Source of the DNA: Tropicibacter alexandrii
GTDB lineage: Bacteria; Pseudomonadota; Alphaproteobacteria; Rhodobacterales; Rhodobacteraceae
Direction: 5' to 3'
Length of the DNA: 64,000 nucleotides
NCBI RefSeq assembly: GCF_003667315.2
Contig: NZ_RCTZ02000012.1
Span: forward strand, 1 to 64,000
A program made the position numbers and the translations under genes. The notes beneath the pieces were generated by a model. The model ran no database searches and was not told where the DNA came from. It saw nothing but the letters and a program-made list of their open reading frames with translations. Shown here in pieces: positions 10,030 through 18,771 of the stretch. Every line of letters starts with the position of its first letter. Position 1 is the stretch's first letter.

Positions 10030-10572
10030 TCAGGGGGTGCTGCCCTCGGACAGGATCACGGGCGTGCGGACGGGCTGACCGGCGGCAAAGAAGGGCGCGC
10101 CGGAACTGTGGCCGCGCAGACGCGCCCCAAGGCCGCGCGCCAGAATGTTCACCCCGGTCCGGGCAAAGCCGTATTGCCGCACCTCGCCCTTGGCGCTTTT
10201 GGTCATGACGCAGGCGACCAGCGGGCCGTAGCCGTCGCTGTTGGCGGGCACCACCATGCCAACAAAGGGCAGGCGGGGGCCATTCAACGTGTTGGCGATC
10301 GGGGTCTTGCAGCAGCCCGCATACCAGCGCAGCAGGCCCTTCGGCGTCAGGCGCAGATTGGCCAGATGCTCGGCCCCTTTGGTGATCGTGACCGCCGAGG
10401 GCAGGGTCTGGAACAGTTCGGTGCCGCCCTTGTCATCCATCATCGTCTCGGCACCAAGCGCTGCCGCATAGGCCTGACAGTCGCTGCAATAGCAGCGCAG
10501 CCGCGTGCCGGGCGCGGTGGGGGCAATGGTCCAGTGCATCGCGCCACAGGCGCAGCGCAGATCGCGTGCCAT
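10030..10572 (-). CDS. DUF6151-type cysteine-rich protein (GFA-like)
   Basis: A 180-residue protein with zinc-ligand-like cysteines: CACG near the N-terminus, CYCSDC at about residues 28-33, and a later GCCKTP. The pattern resembles glutathione-dependent formaldehyde-activating (GFA) family zinc folds and the DUF6151 family. The start MARDLRC at 10572 puts the first Cys pair near the N-terminus; an in-frame upstream ATG would add seven residues. No enzymatic role can be stated. It ends 81 bp before the purL start, in the same direction. Confidence 0.75.
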   Translation of the reverse strand: MARDLRCACGAMHWTIAPTAPGTRLRCYCSDCQAYAAALGAETMMDDKGGTELFQTLPSAVTITKGAEHLANLRLTPKGLLRWYAGCCKTPIANTLNGPRLPFVGMVVPANSDGYGPLVACVMTKSAKGEVRQYGFARTGVNILARGLGARLRGHSSGAPFFAAGQPVRTPVILSEGSTP

Positions 10573-10643
10573 GAAATAGCCCCCATCTTGCAAAGATCCC
10601 GGCCAGCTTTCCGCCCATACCCGAAAGAGGCAAGCCCCTTGGC

Positions 10644-10672
10644 AAAAAAAAGGCCGAGCACAAAGCTCGGCC
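10644..10672 (-). terminator. strong Rho-independent terminator
   Basis: On the minus strand an 8-bp stem GGCCGAGC/GCTCGGCC is followed directly by a run of eight T residues. It lies 170 bp beyond the LysR stop and would end either that mRNA or the candidate small RNA. Confidence 0.85.
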
Positions 10673-10731
10673 GTAGTCCAACAGGGAGGTATGAAGATGA
10701 AGCGCGAATGCGCATTTCATCGTTCATGTGC
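10644..10731 (-). ncRNA. candidate small RNA with intrinsic terminator
   Basis: On the minus strand a short transcript of about 90 nt would start near 10731 and end at the terminator at 10644-10672. It contains a CCTCCC stretch (10683-10688, minus strand) able to pair with ribosome-binding sites. A weak promoter-like pair lies upstream: TTGATC at 10756-10761 and an AT-rich block at 10733-10738. No conserved open frame fits this interval. The alternative is simply the 3' end of the LysR mRNA. Confidence 0.35.
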
Positions 10732-10841
10732 CAAATATTGCATCGGTACTGAAACGATCAAGGAAAAACATGTCGCACACGCAGCATTGCCGCTATGCGT
10801 GATCTGCATACCACAGAGCGAGTTTCAATCCGGGGTTGATC

Positions 10842-11756
10842 TCAGTCGGCGCCCATCGCCCTTCTTGACCTGCGATGTGCCATGATTTCCTCTTGCACGA
10901 AATCGCGGAAGGCAGCGACCCGCTTCGACTGCCGCAATTCTTCAGGATATGCCAGAAAAACAGGCACTTCGCCTGATTCCACATCAGGAAGCACGCGGAC
11001 CACGCTGGGGAAATCCTCGATGATGTAGTCGGGCAGGACGCCGATCCCGAGGTTCGAGATCACCGCCTGCAAGACGCCGAAATAGTTGTTCACGGTCAGC
11101 GTCTGCTCGATGTCGTTGGTCAGCAGTTCCTGAACCAGCTGCATGCCGGCGCTGACTTGGGCGGAGGAGGGATTCTGGCAGATCAGGCGGTGATGGCTCA
11201 TATCGGCCATTGTTTTCGGCTCGCCATGTTGAGCGAGGTAGTCCGGCGACGCGTATAGCCGCATGCGAATCGACATCAGGCGCTTGCGCACCAGATCGGC
11301 CTGGCTGGGCTCTTTCATGCGGATGGCGACATCGGCCTCGCGCATGGGCAGGTCAAGCACCCGTTCCTCAAGCATGAGTTCGATGTTGAGGTCGGGGTAG
11401 GTCTCGTAAAGCTTGGCAAGGCGCGGTGCCAGCCAGAGCGCGCCGAACCCGTGCGTGGTCGTGACCCGCAACTTGCCAAAGACCTCTTCCTCGCTGTCGC
11501 GGATGCGCGCGGTCGCGGCCTCGACCCTTTTGTACATCGACTGGGTCGCATCGAACAGCAATTCCCCCTGTTCGGTGAGAATCAGCCCGCGCGCATGACG
11601 GTGGAACAGCGTGGTGTTCAGCGATTCCTCAAGCGCACGAATCTGCCGCGACACCGCCGATTGCGACAGGTGCAGCACATCGCCCGCATGGGTCAGGCTG
11701 CCCGCATCGGCAACCGCGTGAAAGATTCTGAGCTTGTCCCAGTCCATGACATTCAC
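10842..11756 (-). CDS. LysR family transcriptional regulator
   Basis: A 304-residue LysR-type regulator. The N-terminal winged helix-turn-helix (residues ~6-64) reads DWDKLRIFHAVADAGSLTHA, with SQSAVSRQIRALEE as recognition helix. The substrate-binding domain from ~90 carries TTTHGFGALWLAPRLAKL. It is divergent from the indolepyruvate ferredoxin oxidoreductase gene (157-bp shared region), so it is a good candidate for its regulator by the usual LysR arrangement; this is inferred from position. The start at 11756 (MNVMDWDK) could also be the ATG three codons in. Confidence 0.92.
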   Translation of the reverse strand: MNVMDWDKLRIFHAVADAGSLTHAGDVLHLSQSAVSRQIRALEESLNTTLFHRHARGLILTEQGELLFDATQSMYKRVEAATARIRDSEEEVFGKLRVTTTHGFGALWLAPRLAKLYETYPDLNIELMLEERVLDLPMREADVAIRMKEPSQADLVRKRLMSIRMRLYASPDYLAQHGEPKTMADMSHHRLICQNPSSAQVSAGMQLVQELLTNDIEQTLTVNNYFGVLQAVISNLGIGVLPDYIIEDFPSVVRVLPDVESGEVPVFLAYPEELRQSKRVAAFRDFVQEEIMAHRRSRRAMGAD

Positions 11757-11913
11757 TTTGCTGTCCCGCGCACTACCTACAAGACATAATCAAAAATGCT
11801 AACACAAACATGACCCCGGGCTTGAAAAACATGAAGATTTTCCTGTTCAGGTCAACAATTGCGACCTAATATTCATGTGAAATGCACATATATTCAGCGC
11901 AGGGAGGCGCAGG

Positions 11914-14900
11914 ATGGGTACGCATCAAATTTCGCTGAATGACCGATTTGACCTGACACAGGACACGGTCCTGTTGAACGGCACGCAGGCTCTGGTCCGC
12001 CTGATGCTCATGCAAAAACAACGCGACCGGGCGGCGGGGCTGAATACGGCAGGCTATTGCACGGGCTATCGCGGCTCGCCTTTGGGGGCGGTCGATCTGC
12101 AGATGCGCCGCGCCGAAAAGCTGCTCGTCGAGAATGACATCACCTTTCAGGAAGGGCTGAACGAAGACCTCGCCGCCACTGCGATCTGGGGCAGCCAGCA
12201 GGCGGAATTGCGCGGCGAGGGCAAGTATGACGGCGTCTTCGGCCTGTGGTACGGCAAGGGGCCGGGCGTGGATCGGTCCGGCGATGTGATGCGCCACGCC
12301 AACATGGCGGGGACCTCCGTCCATGGCGGCGTGCTGATGGCGATGGGCGATGACCACACGGGTGAGTCCTCGACCGTGCTGCACCAGTCCGAATGGGCGC
12401 TGGTCGATGCCTACATGCCGGTGGTGTCGCCCGCTGGTGTTCAGGAAATCCTCGATTACGGGCTTTACGGCTATGCGCTGAGCCGCTTTGCCGGCGTCTG
12501 GGTCGGGCTCAAGACCATGAAGGACACGATCGAGGCCACGGCGGTGGTCGATGGCCGCCCGGATCGTCTGAACTTCGTTACGCCGGATTTCCCCATGCCC
12601 GAGGGCGGTCTGAACATCCGCCTCGCCGACACGCCGCACGCGCAAGAGGCGCGGATGATCGACGCCAAACGCTTTGCCGCCGAGGCGTTTTCGCGCGCCA
12701 ACGGCATGGACAAGCGCGTCTGGGGCAAGCCGGGGGCCAAGATCGGTCTGGTCTCGGCAGGCAAGAACTGGCTCGACCTGCTGCACGCGCTGTCGTTGCT
12801 GGGCATCGATGAGGCAGAGTGTGAACGTCTCGGCATAACCACCTATAAAGTCGGGCAAACTTTCCCTCTGGACATGCAGGGATTCCACGACTGGGCCGAG
12901 GGGCTCGACCTGATCGTCATCGTCGAGGAAAAGCGCAAGCTGATCGAGGTGCAGGTCAAGGAAGCCATCTTTGACGACCGCCGGGGCCGCCGTGTCTATG
13001 GCTGGTACAAGGGCGGCGCGGGCAATATGCACCGCGAGGAGTTGTTCCCCACCAAGGGGGCGCTCGACCCGATCTGGATCGCCAAGAAACTGGGCGATAT
13101 CTTGGTGGAAGAGGGCCGCGGCACCGACCGGGTCAAGGCCGGGCTGGCCTCTCTGGACGAGGCAACGCGCGCCGACAATGTCGAGGAAATCGCCGCCCGC
13201 ATCCCGTATTTCTGCGCGGGCTGCCCGCATAACAGCTCGACCAAGGTGCCCGAGGGCAGCCGCGCCTATGCGGGCATCGGCTGTCATTACATGGTGCAAT
13301 GGATGGACCGCTCGACCGTGGGGTTCACCCATATGGGCGGCGAGGGCGCGAATTGGATCGGCGAAGCGCCGTTTTCCAAGCGCGACCACGTGTTCCAGAA
13401 CCTCGGCGATGGCACCTACAACCATTCGGGCGTGCAGGCGATCCGCGCGGCCTTGGCGGCTGGTACCAACATCACCTACAAGATCCTGTATAACGACGCC
13501 GTCGCCATGACCGGCGGGCAGCCCAACGAGGGTGGCCTGTCGCCGCAACGCATCGCGGCAGAGGTCAAGGCGATGGGCGTGCCGACCGTCACCGTCGTCT
13601 ATGACGAGAAAGAGGACCTTGAGCCGCGCGATTTCGGCCCCGGAATCGAGGTGCATGAACGCGCCGAGCTTCAGACGGTGCAAGAGAAACTGGCCACAAC
13701 CCCCGGTGTTTCCGTCCTGATTTACGTTCAGACCTGCGCCGCCGAGAAACGCCGCCGCCGCAAGCGCGGCAAGTTTCCCGATCCCGATCAGCGGGTCTTC
13801 ATCAACACCGACATTTGCGAGGGGTGCGGCGATTGCGGGGTGCAGTCGAACTGCGTCGCCATCGTGCCGGTGGAAACCGAACTGGGCCGCAAGCGCGCCA
13901 TCGACCAATCCGCCTGCAACAAGGATTTCTCTTGTCTCAAGGGGTTCTGCCCCAGCTTTGTCACGCTCGAAGGCGCGACCCCGCGCAAGGCCGCGACCAC
14001 GGCGCTTGAATTGCCGGACCTGCCTACGCCCGATCTGCCGACAATCGACGGCACGTGGAATGTCATCGTCACCGGCGTTGGCGGTACAGGGGTGGTGACG
14101 ATTGGTGCCGTGCTCGCGCAGGCCGCGCAGATCGACGGCAAGGGCGCCGCAATGATGGAGATGGCGGGCCTCGCACAAAAGGGCGGCGCGGTGCATATCC
14201 ACCTGCGTCTGGCCGAAAAGCCGTCCGATATCAGCGCTGTGCGCGTTGCAACGGGCGAGGCCGACGCGCTGATCGGGGGTGATCTGGTCGTCTCTGCCGG
14301 GGCCAAGACGCTGGGTCTGACGCGGACCGGGCGCACCGGTGCTGTCGTCAACAGCCACGAGATCATCACCGGGGACTTCACCCGCAACACGGAATTTTCC
14401 TTGCCTACGGACAGGTTGCGGCTGTCTCTTGAGGCGCGACTTCAAGAGCGGGTGGACTTCTTCGACGCCTCCGATCTGGCCAAGGAGACGCTGGGCGACA
14501 GCATCTTTTCCAACATGATGATCCTCGGTGCGGCGTGGCAGCGCGGGCTGATCCCGCTGTCGCTGGAGTCGATCAACGATGCGATCCGCCTGAACGGCGC
14601 GGCGGTCGAGGGCAACCTGAAGGCTTTCGACTATGGCCGCTGGGCGGTTCTGCACCCCGAGGATGCGGCGCGCATCACGACGCCGACCGTCACCGCCAAG
14701 CCCAAGACGCTTGAGGAAAAGATCGCCTTCCGGGCCGAGCATCTGACGGCCTACCAAGGCAAGCGTCTGGCCAAACGCTATCGCAAGCTGGTGGACGGGA
14801 TCGACGATCCCGCGCTGAAGGAAGCGGTGGCCAAGGGCTATCACAAAGTCCTCGCCTACAAGGACGAATACGAGGTCGCCCGGCTGGCCTTGGATAGCCG

Positions 14901-15330
14901 CAAGAAGGCCGCGCAGGAATTCGACGGCGATTTCAAGATGACCTTCCACCTTGCGCCGCCGATCCTGTCGAAAGAGGGCGCGGATGGCCGCCCGCTGAAG
15001 AAACGCTTTGGCGAGGGGATGTTGCGGGGCTTCGGCGTTTTGGCGCGTCTGAAGGGCCTGCGCGGCACGCCCTTCGATCCATTCGGACGCAGCGAGGAAC
15101 GCCGGATGGAACGGGCGCTCATCAAGCAATACGAGCAGGATATGGCGGCTTGGCTGACCAAAGGCGATGCCAATCGCGACGCCCTGATCGCGCTGGCGGA
15201 ATTGCCGCTGACGATCCGCGGCTTTGGTCCGGTCAAGCAGGCCAATGCCGCCAAGGCCGAAAAGCGGCGCGAGGAATTGCTGGCCGCTTTGCAGGCGGGG
15301 CCTGCGCCGATGGCAAAAGCCGCCGAATGA
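11914..15330 (+). CDS. indolepyruvate ferredoxin oxidoreductase, fused alpha-beta form
   Basis: A 1138-residue 2-oxoacid:ferredoxin oxidoreductase. It oxidatively decarboxylates aryl pyruvates from aromatic amino acid transamination to acyl-CoA, using TPP and iron-sulfur clusters. The N-terminal pyrimidine-binding domain starts at about residue 20 (GTQALVRLML, GYRGSPLGAVD). The TPP domain holds CAGCPHNSST near residue 433. A 4Fe-4S motif (CEGCGDCGVQSNC) is near 634. From ~714 the gamma domain follows (VTGVGGTGVVTIGAVL). In archaea these are separate IorA and IorB subunits; the single-chain form is common in proteobacteria. GGGAGG precedes the start. Confidence 0.95.
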   Translation: MGTHQISLNDRFDLTQDTVLLNGTQALVRLMLMQKQRDRAAGLNTAGYCTGYRGSPLGAVDLQMRRAEKLLVENDITFQEGLNEDLAATAIWGSQQAELRGEGKYDGVFGLWYGKGPGVDRSGDVMRHANMAGTSVHGGVLMAMGDDHTGESSTVLHQSEWALVDAYMPVVSPAGVQEILDYGLYGYALSRFAGVWVGLKTMKDTIEATAVVDGRPDRLNFVTPDFPMPEGGLNIRLADTPHAQEARMIDAKRFAAEAFSRANGMDKRVWGKPGAKIGLVSAGKNWLDLLHALSLLGIDEAECERLGITTYKVGQTFPLDMQGFHDWAEGLDLIVIVEEKRKLIEVQVKEAIFDDRRGRRVYGWYKGGAGNMHREELFPTKGALDPIWIAKKLGDILVEEGRGTDRVKAGLASLDEATRADNVEEIAARIPYFCAGCPHNSSTKVPEGSRAYAGIGCHYMVQWMDRSTVGFTHMGGEGANWIGEAPFSKRDHVFQNLGDGTYNHSGVQAIRAALAAGTNITYKILYNDAVAMTGGQPNEGGLSPQRIAAEVKAMGVPTVTVVYDEKEDLEPRDFGPGIEVHERAELQTVQEKLATTPGVSVLIYVQTCAAEKRRRRKRGKFPDPDQRVFINTDICEGCGDCGVQSNCVAIVPVETELGRKRAIDQSACNKDFSCLKGFCPSFVTLEGATPRKAATTALELPDLPTPDLPTIDGTWNVIVTGVGGTGVVTIGAVLAQAAQIDGKGAAMMEMAGLAQKGGAVHIHLRLAEKPSDISAVRVATGEADALIGGDLVVSAGAKTLGLTRTGRTGAVVNSHEIITGDFTRNTEFSLPTDRLRLSLEARLQERVDFFDASDLAKETLGDSIFSNMMILGAAWQRGLIPLSLESINDAIRLNGAAVEGNLKAFDYGRWAVLHPEDAARITTPTVTAKPKTLEEKIAFRAEHLTAYQGKRLAKRYRKLVDGIDDPALKEAVAKGYHKVLAYKDEYEVARLALDSRKKAAQEFDGDFKMTFHLAPPILSKEGADGRPLKKRFGEGMLRGFGVLARLKGLRGTPFDPFGRSEERRMERALIKQYEQDMAAWLTKGDANRDALIALAELPLTIRGFGPVKQANAAKAEKRREELLAALQAGPAPMAKAAE

Positions 15331-15370
15331 TCTTGCAGGCCGGGGATCTTCACCGGCCGCTTTCATGAAT

Positions 15371-15400
15371 TTGTCACCCGGCTGTTACAAAATCTGGTCA
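15371..15400 (+). promoter_or_regulatory. candidate Pho-box-like direct repeats
   Basis: Three heptamers at 11-12-bp spacing read TTGTCAC, CTGTTAC and CTGGTCA (starting at 15371, 15382 and 15394). They resemble the CTGTCAT units of alphaproteobacterial PhoB sites. They lie 50-79 bp upstream of the acyltransferase start. The matches are imperfect. Confidence 0.3.
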
Positions 15401-15449
15401 GAGCACTGAAACCGCGTTACAGCGCGGCCAAACCGCAAGGACCGATACC

Positions 15450-16349
15450 ATGCCCGACCAAAGACAGGTCGCCCGCGACATCTCCTATGCCTGGTCCGCC
15501 CAGACCAAGGGCGGGCGTGCGCTGATCCGCCTGATGGAGAACGCCACCGGCCGGATCAGCCTGATCCGCCGGGCCGAAGGTTATGATGCCGATATCGCCG
15601 CCGGGCGGGACTTCTGGCAGGTGATGGTCGAACGCTACGGTCTGGGCCTCGAGGTGATCGGCGGCCGCCTTGAAAACCTGCCGACTGACGGCCCGCTCGT
15701 GGTCATCGCCAACCATCCTTACGGCATTCTCGACGGGCTGATGCTGGGCCATATCCTGTCTGTCGCCCGGGGTGATTTCCGCATTCTCGCGCACAAGATC
15801 TTTCGCAAGGCCGAGGAGTTGGACAAGATCATCCTTCCGGTCAATTTCGACGAGACGAAGGAGGCCGTGCAGCAGAACCTCGCCACCCGCAAGGAAGCGC
15901 TGCACTATCTGGGGCAGGGTGGCTGCATCGGGATTTTCCCCGGCGGCACGGTGGCCACGGCGGCCAAGCCCTTTGGCCAGCCGATGGATCCCGGCTGGCG
16001 GACGTTTACCGCCAAGATGATCGCCAAGTCGGGCGCGACGGTGGTGCCGATTTTCTTCGACGGGCACACCTCGCGCCTGTTCCAGCTGGCCAGTCATCTG
16101 CATACGACCCTGCGCATGGGATTGTTGATCAAGGAATTCCGCAAACGCGTCGATACGCCGGTGCGCGTCGCCATCGGCGATCCGATCCCGCCGGCGAAAC
16201 TCGACGCATTTGCCGGCGATCCGCGCGGGCTTATGGATTTCCTCAGGAAGGCGACGTATGAGTTGTCTCCACACCCGCTCAAATCCTTTGATTACGGGTT
16301 CGAATTCGAAGACAGACATCGCAGCGGGGACAAACCCCGCCGTTACTAG
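15450..16349 (+). CDS. lysophospholipid acyltransferase family protein (PlsC-like)
   Basis: A 299-residue glycerolipid acyltransferase. The catalytic block is NHPYGILDG (an NHxxxxD motif) near residue 90, and the substrate-binding block FPGGTVAT follows near 165. Such enzymes transfer acyl groups to lysophosphatidate or lyso-ornithine lipid at the inner membrane; which acceptor is used here cannot be read from the sequence. GCAAGGA precedes the start. murI begins 10 bp after the stop, so the two are probably co-transcribed. Possible phosphate control is noted separately. Confidence 0.85.
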   Translation: MPDQRQVARDISYAWSAQTKGGRALIRLMENATGRISLIRRAEGYDADIAAGRDFWQVMVERYGLGLEVIGGRLENLPTDGPLVVIANHPYGILDGLMLGHILSVARGDFRILAHKIFRKAEELDKIILPVNFDETKEAVQQNLATRKEALHYLGQGGCIGIFPGGTVATAAKPFGQPMDPGWRTFTAKMIAKSGATVVPIFFDGHTSRLFQLASHLHTTLRMGLLIKEFRKRVDTPVRVAIGDPIPPAKLDAFAGDPRGLMDFLRKATYELSPHPLKSFDYGFEFEDRHRSGDKPRRY

Positions 16350-16359
16350 GGGCAGTGCC

Positions 16360-17172
16360 ATGGCAGTGGGTATTTTCGACAGCGGTCTGGGCGGACTGAC
16401 GGTGCTGGACGCGGTGACGCGGCGGCTGCCGGATCAGCCTTTCGTCTATTTCGGCGACAACGCGCATGCGCCCTATGGGGTGCGGGATGCCGATGACGTC
16501 TACAATCTGACGACCAAGGCCGTGGAACGGCTGTGGGAGGCGGGCTGCGATCTGGTGATTCTGGCCTGCAACACGGCATCGGCGGCGGCGCTGCGGCGGA
16601 TGCAGGAAAACTGGATTCCCCGCGACAAGCGGGTGCTGGGCGTCTTCGTTCCGCTGATCGAGGCGCTGACCGAACGGCAATGGGGCGACAATTCCCCGCC
16701 GCGCGAGGTGGCGGTCAAGCATGTGGCCTTGTTCGCCACGCCCGCCACGGTCAGCAGCCGGGCGTTTCAGCGCGAACTGGCCTTCCGCGCCATCGGAGTC
16801 GATGTCGAGGCGCAGTCTTGCGGCGGCCTTGTGGATGCCATCGAAGAGGGCGACATGATCCTCGCCGAGGCGCTGGTGCGCAGCCATGTGGACGCGCTCA
16901 AGCGCAAGATGCCCAACCCCGAGGCGGCGATCCTTGGCTGCACCCATTACCCCCTGATGGAGGAAATCTTCCAAGAGGCGCTGGGGCCGGAGGTGACGGT
17001 TTACAGCCAAGCCAATCTGGTGGCGGACAGCCTTGCAGATTACCTTGTGCGGCATCCGAACATGCGCGGCACCGGGACCGAAGAGATGTTCCTGACCACC
17101 GGCGACCCGTCCAAGGTCGGACGGCACGCGACGCGGTTCCTCAAGCGCGAGATCACCTTCATCAAGGCGTGA
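16360..17172 (+). CDS. murI: glutamate racemase
   Basis: A 270-residue MurI, which supplies D-glutamate for peptidoglycan. The N-terminal signature [13 protein letters not shown] is at residues 4-16. The two catalytic cysteines are in LACNTAS (Cys70) and LGCTHYPL (Cys194). A typical [11 protein letters not shown] block is near residue 30. The start at 16360 places the signature at the N-terminus; an upstream in-frame ATG would overlap the acyltransferase. It follows that gene by 10 bp. Confidence 0.97.
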   Translation: MAVGIFDSGLGGLTVLDAVTRRLPDQPFVYFGDNAHAPYGVRDADDVYNLTTKAVERLWEAGCDLVILACNTASAAALRRMQENWIPRDKRVLGVFVPLIEALTERQWGDNSPPREVAVKHVALFATPATVSSRAFQRELAFRAIGVDVEAQSCGGLVDAIEEGDMILAEALVRSHVDALKRKMPNPEAAILGCTHYPLMEEIFQEALGPEVTVYSQANLVADSLADYLVRHPNMRGTGTEEMFLTTGDPSKVGRHATRFLKREITFIKA

Positions 17173-17196
17173 TCTCGCGCCAGACTGGGGTCGCCG

Positions 17197-17652
17197 TCAG
17201 GCGGCCTCGATTTCCAGAGCCGCCGGCGCAGGTCGGCGCTGCGGGCAGTCGCCGCGCAGCAGGATCAGCAGGCGTTCGGCGGCCATTGGCGACAGGCGCT
17301 GTTCCAGCGCGCGCCGCGTCAGGCTGAACCATGCCGGATGACCGGCCGCCGTGTCGGCGCGGCGCCATCCCATGCACCAGCCGGGAAACACCCGCTGATC
17401 CGGGCCACCGGCCGTGCAGTTCGACAGGATGGTGATGTCGTGATGACGGGGGTCGTGGCTGATCCGCTCCATGACCTGATCGACCATGGCATCGGGGCCC
17501 TCGACCACCTGCAGAAAGCTCTGGGCCTTGTAGACCAGAAGGCCCGAGATGCCCTCGACCTTGTTGCGGTGCCACGTGTGCAGCAGCAACTCATCGAGTT
17601 CCTCATCACTCAGGCGGCGGTCGGTCTGGCTGACATAGATGATACGTTTCAT
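17197..17652 (-). CDS. BLUF domain blue-light photoreceptor
   Basis: A 151-residue single-domain BLUF protein (blue light sensing using FAD). The conserved flavin-network residues are present: Tyr6 in IIYVS, Asn in RNKVEGISGLLVY (~residue 31) and Gln in FLQVVEG (~48). The late FPGWCMGW segment carries the Trp/Met region of BLUF domains. There is no fused output domain (no EAL, cyclase or HTH), so it must signal through a partner protein. The ~60 residues after the core could form the helical cap used for this. It converges with murI. Confidence 0.92.
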   Translation of the reverse strand: MKRIIYVSQTDRRLSDEELDELLLHTWHRNKVEGISGLLVYKAQSFLQVVEGPDAMVDQVMERISHDPRHHDITILSNCTAGGPDQRVFPGWCMGWRRADTAAGHPAWFSLTRRALEQRLSPMAAERLLILLRGDCPQRRPAPAALEIEAA

Positions 17653-17752
17653 GACACCCCAAGCTCACGTTTTATCCCTGTGAACCGGGGTAGCAGGCGA
17701 ATCTTAACAGAATATCAGAAGGCGGGGGTCTGGCCCGACGAAAACCCCCGCT

Positions 17753-18514
17753 TCAGTGCCGAACGGTCTGCGCCTCGTATTCCGGCGCGCGCGGGCCGAC
17801 ATCGCCCTCCCACCAAGCGCGCTTGATGCCTTGGTACACGGTGATCTCGGTGCCGCGCCCGATCTGGGCGAGCGCGTCGGGCCGATAGAGCATGCTTTGC
17901 CCCGTCCGGCCGGATGCCTCGCGCCAATGGACGCGGTACAGGCGCTGTTTGTTCACGGTGACGCTGCTGGGTTCGACACCCGTCACGGTGACGTGTTCGC
18001 GCGCCCCGTAGCGGCGGGCACGGGTGGCGGCGACGGCGCGCCCGCCCCAGAACCATAGCCCGATCAGAAAGGCCACGGCAAAGACCAGCCCGATGATCTG
18101 CGCCACCACCGCGCCGGTATGGGTCTCGCCTTGGCTGAGTTCCAGCCGGTCCGGCTCGCTGGCAAGGTACCAGACCGGCATCACGGCCCCGACCTGCGTG
18201 CGGTTATACAAGGACGAGCCGACCGAGCGATGCACGTTCATGTCCTGCCCGGCCTGCGTCGTGTAATCGAGAACGAGGTAATAGGTCACCGTCCGGTCGC
18301 CATCGCTGTCGCGGCTTTCGCGGAAATAGCGGTCGGTGACCTCGGCAGTGGTGCGCAGCCCTTCGGTCTCGAACCGGGCGGCCGTGTGATAGGCCGATAG
18401 GCTGATGAGGGTCAGGATCGCAAAGATCGCAAGGAAGATCAGGCTGATCCATCCCCCCATGCGCCAGAACAGGGAGAACAGGGAAACGGGCGAGGTTGCA
18501 ATCTGTCGTGCCAT
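17753..18514 (-). CDS. DUF3592 domain membrane protein
   Basis: A 253-residue protein with two hydrophobic segments: residues ~19-42 (WISLIFLAIFAILTLISLSA) and ~136-160 (VVAQIIGLVFAVAFLIGLWFW). Between them is an extracytoplasmic beta domain (TAEVTDRYFRES, VTYYLVLDYTT, VGAVMPVWYL) typical of DUF3592 proteins. The cytoplasmic tail is basic. The start at 18514 follows an AGGAGG site, better than the upstream in-frame ATG. Same direction as the BLUF gene with 100 bp between. Function unknown. Confidence 0.78.
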   Translation of the reverse strand: MARQIATSPVSLFSLFWRMGGWISLIFLAIFAILTLISLSAYHTAARFETEGLRTTAEVTDRYFRESRDSDGDRTVTYYLVLDYTTQAGQDMNVHRSVGSSLYNRTQVGAVMPVWYLASEPDRLELSQGETHTGAVVAQIIGLVFAVAFLIGLWFWGGRAVAATRARRYGAREHVTVTGVEPSSVTVNKQRLYRVHWREASGRTGQSMLYRPDALAQIGRGTEITVYQGIKRAWWEGDVGPRAPEYEAQTVRH

Positions 18515-18771
18515 GGTGGCCTCCTGTCGGGTCGGATATCCCATCCTGACGCGGCAAACCGCCGGGGATCAATCGTGGTATTCCCGACCTTCGCGGTTGA
18601 TTGTGAAGGGATTCCGTCGTAACCGCTGACGCAAAGGGGACTTGAGATGACCAAAGGGCATCTGGCACTTCGACGATGACCATGCGCGCACATCTTGCGC
18701 GCTTTTCGTGTTTGCCCCAACCTTTCAGCGACCTCCCAACAGGGCGCGCCTTTTCCAGACAGGACAGAACC

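Noticed and set aside
10691-10885. 64-codon plus-strand frame opposite the candidate small RNA
   Set aside because: Cys-rich random composition, overlaps the LysR 3' end and has no homology that I recognise.
11866-15366. Very long minus-strand open frame opposite the indolepyruvate oxidoreductase
   Set aside because: It mirrors the plus-strand gene codon by codon, has Arg/Gln/His-rich low-complexity composition and no domain. High GC at third positions removes stops from the opposite strand.
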